Shown here one piece after another: positions 1-4,976 of a DNA stretch of 9,651 nt; the stretch's first letter is position 1, and each line of letters starts with the position of its first letter. Under the pieces are notes generated by a model. It saw nothing but the letters and a program-made list of their open reading frames with translations. It was not told where the DNA came from and searched no databases. The translations under genes and the position numbers were made by a program. This stretch comes from RGIG464 sp045643185 (lineage in GTDB: Bacteria; Myxococcota_A; Bradymonadia; UBA4248), in assembly GCA_045643185.1 (NCBI GenBank), contig JAZUKH010000263.1:1-9651 (forward strand), read 5' to 3'.

Positions 1-1
1 G

Positions 2-385
2 GATGTGCTTCAGGAAGGCATTACGAATGCCTCGGAGTTTTACGCAAAGGACAAGACAAATCTCAATGAGATGAAGCATCTTAGACGCATTCTTCAGCTT
101 GACGTTTTTAAGGACACGCCGCGCAAAGCGATCAAGTCCTCAGGGTACGTCATTGATACCATTGAAGCCGCCGTCTGGTGTCTGATAAACACGGAAAGTT
201 ACAAGGAATGTATGTTGAAGGCCGTCAATCTGGGCGATGATACCGATACCGTTGCCGCCGTCGCCGGTGGACTTGCGGGCCTATATTATGGATACGAAGG
301 CATTCCTGTGGCATGGCTTGACGCGTTAAGAAGTAAAGAGGTTATTTCAACAGCCTGTATGAGGATCGGGAACGCAAAATTTTAA
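2..385 (+). CDS. ADP-ribosylglycohydrolase family protein, C-terminal part (5' end outside window)
   Basis: This is the end of a DraG/ARH-type ADP-ribosylglycohydrolase, a family that removes ADP-ribose from proteins or small molecules using a two-magnesium centre. The reading frame is open from the first complete codon at 2 to TAA at 383-385, so about 127 residues are visible. A GTG at 5 is an internal codon rather than a credible start, because the fragment lacks the family's N-terminal metal-binding part and is much shorter than the usual ~250-350 residues. The diagnostic block is NLGDDTDTVAAVAGGLAGLYYG around visible residues 76-97; its GDDTDT aspartates and threonine bind the second metal cluster in characterised members. 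The preceding SSGYVIDTIEAAVWCL also fits the family. No cognate ADP-ribosyltransferase is visible; it could lie to the left. The family call is firm. The target (protein, DNA or small molecule) cannot be told from this fragment. Confidence 0.87.
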   Translation, partial: DVLQEGITNASEFYAKDKTNLNEMKHLRRILQLDVFKDTPRKAIKSSGYVIDTIEAAVWCLINTESYKECMLKAVNLGDDTDTVAAVAGGLAGLYYGYEGIPVAWLDALRSKEVISTACMRIGNAKF

Positions 386-503
386 ATTATGGACTGCATC
401 AACTCAAAAACTGGTGAAATGAAACTATATTTTAGTATCAGGAAACTTAAGAAGTAAGTGTGTCATAATAGTCAGTAGCTCGTTTAATCATGAGGGCTTC
501 GCC

Positions 504-522
504 TATGCGCCGTTGGCGCATA
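504..522. repeat. Palindrome 1 of the TAT...ATA hairpin set
   Basis: A perfect 8-bp inverted repeat, TATGCGCC / GGCGCATA, with a 3-base GTT loop. A smaller GGC-TTC-GCC hairpin lies immediately to the left (495-503). It shares the outer TAT...ATA and the short loop with the hairpins at 541-554, 572-588 and 733-750, although the inner bases differ. The 21-bp tandem units at 613-654 look like decayed copies of this element. Confidence 0.75.
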
Positions 523-533
523 CGGCTTCGCGC

Positions 534-566
534 ACGCCGCTATCGCAAGCGATACGCGGCGTTTTT
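534..566 (+). terminator. Terminator-like hairpin (palindrome 2) with T-tract
   Basis: The left arm ACGCCGC-TATCGC (534-546) pairs with GCGATA-c-GCGGCGT (549-562): 13 base pairs with one bulged C and an AA centre. It is followed directly by a T run (562-566). This has the form of an intrinsic terminator reading rightward. It could end transcription from the ADP-ribosylglycohydrolase, although it lies about 150 bases after that stop codon. Its inner part TATCGC/GCGATA also follows the TAT...ATA pattern of the neighbouring palindromes, so it may be a repeat element that happens to look like a terminator. Confidence 0.45.
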
Positions 567-571
567 CGTCC

Positions 572-588
572 TATTTGCTTCGCAAATA
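572..588. repeat. Palindrome 3 of the TAT...ATA hairpin set
   Basis: A perfect 7-bp inverted repeat, TATTTGC / GCAAATA, with a TTC loop. It is bracketed by a direct repeat of CGTCC (567-571 and 589-593). The stem has different inner bases from palindromes 1, 2 and 4 but keeps the outer TAT...ATA and full complementarity. Confidence 0.7.
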
Positions 589-612
589 CGTCCGAAATTC
601 AACATCAGTGTT

Positions 613-658
613 TCGCTATACGTCGTTGGTGCATCGCTATACGTCGTTGGTGCATCGC
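613..658. repeat. Perfect 21-bp tandem duplication plus partial third copy
   Basis: The unit starts TCGCTATACG and ends GTTGGTGCA. It occurs at 613-633 and again, identically, at 634-654, followed by TCGC of a third copy (655-658). The block is flanked by the inverted pair GTTTCGC (610-616) and GCGAAAC (657-663), so it could sit in the loop of a larger hairpin. Further out, TTCAAC (598-603) and GTTGAA (666-671) are also complementary. Aligned to palindrome 1, the unit reads CTATaCGtCGTTGGtGCAT against CTATgCGcCGTTGGcGCAT, so it appears to be a diverged member of the same family. A 21-bp unit is two helical turns and a multiple of three. Confidence 0.85.
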
Positions 659-688
659 GAAACGCGTTGAACATCGCGAGTGTTTTTT
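655..688 (+). terminator. Weak terminator-like stem followed by six T
   Basis: TCGCGA (655-660) pairs with TCGCGA (674-679) across a 13-base loop and is followed by GTG and T6 (683-688). The stem is only 6 bp and the loop is long, so this is a weak intrinsic terminator candidate on the plus strand. It could back up the hairpin at 534-566 in insulating the kinase operon from upstream reading. Confidence 0.25.
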
Positions 689-725
689 AACAAGTTGATT
701 GCGTAAAGTTATTTTGTGTAGGGGG

Positions 726-756
726 CGCGGCGTATCGGCGTTCGCCGATAGCCGCG
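726..756. repeat. Palindrome 4: long GC-rich hairpin
   Basis: CGCGGC-g-TATCGGC (726-739) pairs with GCCGATA-GCCGCG (744-756) around a GTTC loop: 13 base pairs with a single bulged G. The inner TATCGGC/GCCGATA follows the same TAT...ATA plan as palindromes 1-3. There is no T run after it on either strand, so a simple terminator role is unlikely. Confidence 0.75.
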
Positions 757-758
757 TT

Positions 759-776
759 GGGGGGACACTTCCCCCC
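759..776. repeat. G6/C6 hairpin
   Basis: GGGGGG (759-764), a 6-base spacer ACACTT, then CCCCCC (771-776) form a perfect 6-bp G:C stem. A further GTAGGGGG (719-725) and TTGCCCTA (777-784) lie on either side of palindrome 4 and this hairpin, so 720-784 may behave as one compound structured element. Function unknown. Confidence 0.65.
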
Positions 777-799
777 TTGCCCTAAGATCGTCCATTTTC

Positions 800-826
800 T
801 TGCACACAAACGAATTTCGTTGTAAT
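800..826 (+). promoter_or_regulatory. Possible promoter of the kinase operon with an internal palindrome
   Basis: A -35-like TTGCAC (800-805) and a -10-like TGTAAT (821-826, five of six consensus bases) are separated by 15 bases, which is short for sigma-70. TAATTT at 823-828 gives the ideal 17-base gap but a poorer match. Between them lies an odd-centred palindrome, AACGAA-T-TTCGTT (809-821), placed where an operator would block polymerase. A start of transcription near 833 would leave a leader of about 30 bases before the ATG at 864. This is pattern reading only. Confidence 0.3.
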
Positions 827-863
827 TTTAACAAGTTTGGGACGTCAATGTCGGCGTTTCTTG

Positions 864-3026
864 ATGGATGGCTTTGTGATGGGACAACAATCAACCTGTC
901 GTAAATGCGGGAAAGAACTCGCGACGAACGCACTTTTTTGCCAGCATTGTGGTGCGAAAGTGAGTACAGGGTACTTTACTGCGACGAATGACCCGTATCT
1001 TGGGACGACAATCGATAATACGTTTGTGGTCGAGTCGATTCTTGGCACGGGCAGTATGGGTATCGTGTATAAGGCGCGGCACCGTGCATTGGATTGCTAT
1101 GTCGCCATCAAGATTTTGAAGACGGATTTTCTGGATAACCGGGTCGTATTAACGCGTTTTCAGCGCGAAGCGCAGGCGGCGAGTGGCATCCAGCATCCTA
1201 ACGTGATCCGTATCCTGCATTATGGGAAGACGGCGATGAATGCGCCGTATATTGCGATGGAGTGTCTTGAAGGTGAGGATCTTTCAGACATTATCGTGCG
1301 TGATTTTCCGTTCAGCCAAGCGCGTGTGGGTCAGATCATTTTGCAGGTAGCGCAGGCGTTGAAGGCCGCGCACGAAGCGCGCATCATCCACCGCGATCTG
1401 AAACCTGCAAACATCAAAGTCGTTCCGCAAAACGATGGCACGCCGCTGGTCAAGGTGCTGGACTTCGGCATTGCGAAGCTTACAGACGAGCGTGGTGAAG
1501 GCTTGACGCGCGATGGATCGATCTGCGGCACGCCGGCGTTTATGAGCCCTGAACAGGTTTTGGGCAACACGGTGAGCCCGGCAAGCGATCTTTTCAGCCT
1601 TGGCAGCATCATGTATTTCATGTTGACGTGCAAGTTGCCGTTTCAGGGCAACACGATGGTCGACATGGCATCGTCGATCTTAACGTCGAACCCGACGAAG
1701 CCGTCTCAGGCGCGCATTGACGTGTATATCGATCCGAAACTCGAAGAGATCTGCATGCGCGCACTCGAAAAGGACGTGGCGAAACGATATCAGCATGCTG
1801 AGGATGTGATCCGCGATCTCGAAGACGCGCTCAAAAACATTTCCGAGGCGAGTTCGCCCAAGCCTCATAAGGGGATCGTAATCGGCGAGGCAGAGGAAGG
1901 GCTTGACACGGAAGGTTGTACGCGTTGTGCCTTTTCTGCGTACGACAGTGTTCAGAATCAGTCGACCTACGAAAATGCGCCTTCGCCCGTGGTGCCGCCC
2001 ATGCCGAAGTCGTCTGACAAGCTTGAGGATGTCAGCGCGACAAGCGTTGATGCCGAGGAGTTTTCGGGTAAGCGCGAGATCAATTCGGATGAATGCACGA
2101 TTATTGATCAGCGCGCCTATCAGGACGATGAAGAAGGCGCGACGAGCGTTCACATGTCAGCCGTTGCGGATGCAGTGCCGCTTTCGGCGTTGGGCGTGCC
2201 GGATAACAACGTGAATCCGCATGCCTCGACGGCGTCTGTGAATGCCGTTAATCAGCCTGCGCCTGTTGAGCTTAAGCGTGCTTCTGCCAACTTTGTTGCG
2301 TTAAATGCGGCGTCTCAGTCGATCGATGCCAATGCTACGCTCGATGGCGAAGGCAAGCCAGTCGATCCGATCGCTCGTGCCAAGTGGGAGCGCAATCATA
2401 AAAAGAAATTGATGTTCATGATCGTGGGCGGCGTGGCTTGTATCTGCACGCTGTTCGTGATCGTTGTGGTGCTGTTGAATCTGCTTATGGACGATTCAAA
2501 AAAACCGACGGATACAGACCACGTTATCACCGAGTCGAATACATTGCCGAAGGCTGAAAACGATGAGCCTGTCTTGTCGCAGTTGGAGATCTCTCAATTG
2601 TCGGACGTTGTGGCTAGTGCCGCGTACGATCAGGTCGTCTGGACGACTTCCTATGGCATAGCCTTTGACGCAGCGGTGGGTGAAGTGGATGAAGAGGGCG
2701 ATGGCGCGGAAGGTAAGCCAGCGGATGTCGCTGACAAGCCGAGTGTGCAGGAACCCAAACGCGTTGCGGCGCCTGTCAAACGCGCTGAATCCAAACCTGT
2801 AGCCAGACCGGCAGCCACCAAGCCTTCGACGACGAAGACAACGTCCAAAAAGTCATCCGTTAGCGCGAAAAAGCGGATCGCTGATGCTCAAAGTGCCGAA
2901 GATTCTGGCAATATGGCACGTGCCTGTTCGATTTATAAGTCGGTCGTGAGCGATCCATCGCTCTCCAAAGAAGATCGTCTTAAAGTTCAAACGAAGATCC
3001 GCAAATGCGGCCGTGTCGTGCTCTAG
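864..3026 (+). CDS. Transmembrane Ser/Thr protein kinase with N-terminal zinc ribbon
   Basis: A Hanks-type (PknB-like) kinase of 720 residues that phosphorylates proteins on Ser/Thr. Order: zinc ribbon with CRKC (12-15) and CQHC (26-29); kinase domain about 54-325 with glycine loop GTGSMG (61-66), VAIK lysine 83, helix-C glutamate 102, HRDLKPAN (catalytic Asp178), DFG (200-202) and SPE (228-230); an acidic low-complexity linker; one membrane span about 516-541 after a KKK; then an outer tail rich in Ala, Lys and Pro ending in a TPR-like helical stretch (about 668-714). All catalytic residues are present, so it should be active. Threonines in ECTIID and EGATSVH (410-428) look like possible autophosphorylation sites (inference). 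I chose the ATG at 864. A TTG at 837 would almost touch the proposed promoter, and the ATG at 879 is equally possible, with GGATGG 7 bases upstream. It is the first gene of a likely three-gene operon. The trigger and substrates are unknown. Confidence 0.96.
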   Translation: MDGFVMGQQSTCRKCGKELATNALFCQHCGAKVSTGYFTATNDPYLGTTIDNTFVVESILGTGSMGIVYKARHRALDCYVAIKILKTDFLDNRVVLTRFQREAQAASGIQHPNVIRILHYGKTAMNAPYIAMECLEGEDLSDIIVRDFPFSQARVGQIILQVAQALKAAHEARIIHRDLKPANIKVVPQNDGTPLVKVLDFGIAKLTDERGEGLTRDGSICGTPAFMSPEQVLGNTVSPASDLFSLGSIMYFMLTCKLPFQGNTMVDMASSILTSNPTKPSQARIDVYIDPKLEEICMRALEKDVAKRYQHAEDVIRDLEDALKNISEASSPKPHKGIVIGEAEEGLDTEGCTRCAFSAYDSVQNQSTYENAPSPVVPPMPKSSDKLEDVSATSVDAEEFSGKREINSDECTIIDQRAYQDDEEGATSVHMSAVADAVPLSALGVPDNNVNPHASTASVNAVNQPAPVELKRASANFVALNAASQSIDANATLDGEGKPVDPIARAKWERNHKKKLMFMIVGGVACICTLFVIVVVLLNLLMDDSKKPTDTDHVITESNTLPKAENDEPVLSQLEISQLSDVVASAAYDQVVWTTSYGIAFDAAVGEVDEEGDGAEGKPADVADKPSVQEPKRVAAPVKRAESKPVARPAATKPSTTKTTSKKSSVSAKKRIADAQSAEDSGNMARACSIYKSVVSDPSLSKEDRLKVQTKIRKCGRVVL

Positions 3027-3035
3027 GGTGTTGCC

Positions 3036-4976
3036 GTGTCTGTGCGCTCACGCCTTCGTCATGATCGCCTGCTTCGTATCACGTTTTGGAGCATTGTCCT
3101 CGTCTGTCTAGTCCTCGCCTGGTTTTGCTTTCATCCCATCGTTTGGCAGACCGAAGACAAGTTGATGGCTGGTACGACGATCACGTTGAATGCTGTCAGC
3201 GATTTTTTGATCGTCGTCGACTACGAAAGCTTTGAAGACTCTCCAGCCACGTTCGACAAAATGAATTTCTCGCTGGCTTGGCTCAACACGTTGCAGCAGG
3301 AGATCGGGCCGGTCAGCCTCGTGGATGCGGATGGCTTTACCGACGTCGATCTGAACCAGTATCGTTGTATCATTCTGACCCAATCGGCGTCTTCTCATGA
3401 CGTTTGGGCGCCCAAATTGCGCAGCTATTTGGAGCGCGGTGGCGTGGTCATTCTCGAAATGCCTGAAGGCGCATTGCGTACCATTGCGTCGGCTGACGGT
3501 AAGGGTGGCATGCGCGCTGCGCAGAATGTCACGTACACTTATGGACTCGCGCCTGAAATTCATGCGGCACTTGCCACGATCGATCTGTCCAATCGTACTG
3601 AGGTCGTGGGTTCGGCTGGACCGCTCGAAGATTCCACCACGTATATGACCATCGACGGCGTGCCGGTCATGTATGAAAAGAAATATGCGACCGGTCACGT
3701 GATCACGATCGATTTCAATTATGGCATGTTGCTGACTTCGTTGCAGCAAGGACGTCCGCTCGACAATTTTGGTATTCGAAATTTGACTGAAACGCCCAAA
3801 ATTGAGACGGCTGACCTGGCCATGCCTGACACCGTGTCGCTTGAGATCCCGCTCGCAGATGCGCTCGAACGCTTTTTGCTCTACGAAGTCGTGAACAGCG
3901 TCATGCCCGTCGTTGGCTTCTGGCCTTATTTTGACGGCATGATGGGTGCCATGATCGTCGCGCATCACGAACGTGCCATTGGTGACCTCGCCACGTGGAT
4001 GCCCGAATACGAGGCTTCCTTCAAAGCGACGTCGACGATGTTCGTCACGTCTCCCAGTCAGTTTAGTGATTCTGGCTTGGATGCGCTTCACCAGTATCGC
4101 ACAGAAATTGGTCTCGCGTTTGATCTGAGTGAGCGCTCTCGTGCGCGTGTGCCAGTTGGGCCGCTGTCGTTTTCGCCCATTTGGCGTCGTCTCAACCTGT
4201 TTGAGCAGACCGAGTCGTTGCGCGAAACATTGGGCGAGTCGACGACGTTGTTGAGTAGTCAGTCTGTGGATGGACTTTGGGATCCGAATTATACACGCCC
4301 GTTTCGCATGCTCGCTGCGGCTGATTTCAGGACCGATGCGTCGTATCGTGCGCCGCTTGACCGATCTGGTTATGCTTTCATGACTGGGTTGCCTTTCATG
4401 CCTCTCGATATCAACGGTAAGATCTTTAATATTCTTGAATTCCCTGTCACGCACCCCGTGATTCAAAGCGACGAAGACGTGGAAGCACTGCAAAAAATGC
4501 TCGTTCAGAGCGAAGAAAGCTATCATGAATGCTTGAGCGTGACGTTCGAACCGAATTTTTTCATCGAAAATCCCAATTTGGACACATTTCGCGCGTGGAA
4601 ACAGCTCTACCACATAGCGACAGAGCAGAATCACTGGGTGACGGGCATTCAGCCGTTCGTTCGCTTTGCGCGAGCGCGTTCTAACGCGGAGTTTAAGGCG
4701 CGCGAAGGCAGTATCATGATCGGAAACAAGCGCACACAGGTTTTGCGCCTTGAAACGCTTGCGCCCGAGGCCGGCATGATGGTGTCCGTACCAGCCAAGA
4801 ATGGCCAAAAAGCGTTCGTTGAGGCGAGGCGTGGCGTGCATCGCGTGCGCGAAGACGCGCTGTTGTCGGATGTTCTCACGACCAAACCTGTTCAGGTGTT
4901 TGGGACTGAGCGCGTTCTCGTGCCTTTGGCCAAAGGTTTTAATGCCATCGACATCATTTATGAGGCTCAGCCATGA
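3036..4976 (+). CDS. Membrane-anchored envelope protein: amidotransferase-like plus degenerate polysaccharide-deacetylase-like regions (paralogue A)
   Basis: I do not recognise a named family for this 646-residue protein. It starts with a basic end and one hydrophobic span (about 13-32), so most of it should face the periplasm. Residues about 55-240 resemble a class I glutamine amidotransferase (ThuA/DUF4350-like) fold: alternating strands, YLERGGVVILEMP (131-143) and TGHVITIDFNYG (219-230), without an obvious catalytic Cys. Residues about 295-545 resemble a NodB-type deacetylase: VAHHERAIGD (308-317), FKATSTMFVTSP (329-340), RTEIGLAFD (355-363) and YAFMTGLPFMPLD (446-458). The usual Asp-Asp and His-x3-His metal ligands are not recognisable. 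A beta-rich C-terminal part (about 555-646) closes the protein. The GTG start has AGGG over the kinase stop codon, 7 bases upstream, suggesting coupled translation. It is clearly paralogous to the next gene. Enzymatic activity is doubtful; a sugar-binding or scaffolding role is possible. The coding call is firm, the domain reading moderate. Confidence 0.92.
   Translation: MSVRSRLRHDRLLRITFWSIVLVCLVLAWFCFHPIVWQTEDKLMAGTTITLNAVSDFLIVVDYESFEDSPATFDKMNFSLAWLNTLQQEIGPVSLVDADGFTDVDLNQYRCIILTQSASSHDVWAPKLRSYLERGGVVILEMPEGALRTIASADGKGGMRAAQNVTYTYGLAPEIHAALATIDLSNRTEVVGSAGPLEDSTTYMTIDGVPVMYEKKYATGHVITIDFNYGMLLTSLQQGRPLDNFGIRNLTETPKIETADLAMPDTVSLEIPLADALERFLLYEVVNSVMPVVGFWPYFDGMMGAMIVAHHERAIGDLATWMPEYEASFKATSTMFVTSPSQFSDSGLDALHQYRTEIGLAFDLSERSRARVPVGPLSFSPIWRRLNLFEQTESLRETLGESTTLLSSQSVDGLWDPNYTRPFRMLAAADFRTDASYRAPLDRSGYAFMTGLPFMPLDINGKIFNILEFPVTHPVIQSDEDVEALQKMLVQSEESYHECLSVTFEPNFFIENPNLDTFRAWKQLYHIATEQNHWVTGIQPFVRFARARSNAEFKAREGSIMIGNKRTQVLRLETLAPEAGMMVSVPAKNGQKAFVEARRGVHRVREDALLSDVLTTKPVQVFGTERVLVPLAKGFNAIDIIYEAQP

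Larger units (their letters stand above)
386..863. other. Long non-coding region rich in palindromes between the ADP-ribosylglycohydrolase and the kinase
   Basis: No credible gene lies in this stretch. The short open frames in it are low-complexity translations of the repeats, for example a repeated LYVVGAS from the 21-bp duplication. The first ~100 bases (386-490) are AT-rich and show nothing I recognise. From about 495 to 776 the DNA is a dense series of short inverted repeats, most with 2-4 base loops, and one tandem duplication, each listed separately. The last part (about 800-830) holds a possible promoter for the kinase operon. The cluster resembles REP-like or other small structured intergenic repeats, but I cannot assign it to a named family. 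Confidence 0.8.

Noticed and set aside
613..658. Possible CRISPR array or iteron origin
   Set aside because: Only two adjacent identical units with no spacers, and no cas or replication initiator gene nearby.
490..698. Two small plus-strand open frames across the repeat region
   Set aside because: They translate hairpins and the 21-bp duplication (repeated LYVVGAS or IRRWC), have no ribosome site, and are better explained as non-coding repeat DNA.
837..863. TTG at 837 as the kinase start
   Set aside because: It lies within a few bases of the predicted transcription start and has no ribosome site. Conserved sequence begins only with the zinc ribbon after the ATG codons at 864 and 879.
3108..4841. 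Long open frame of 577 codons on the minus strand opposite paralogue A
   Set aside because: It is antisense to a well-supported gene with conserved paralogous blocks. Its translation is rich in Arg and His with no recognisable domain, as expected from the codon bias of the real gene, and it has no gene-like context.
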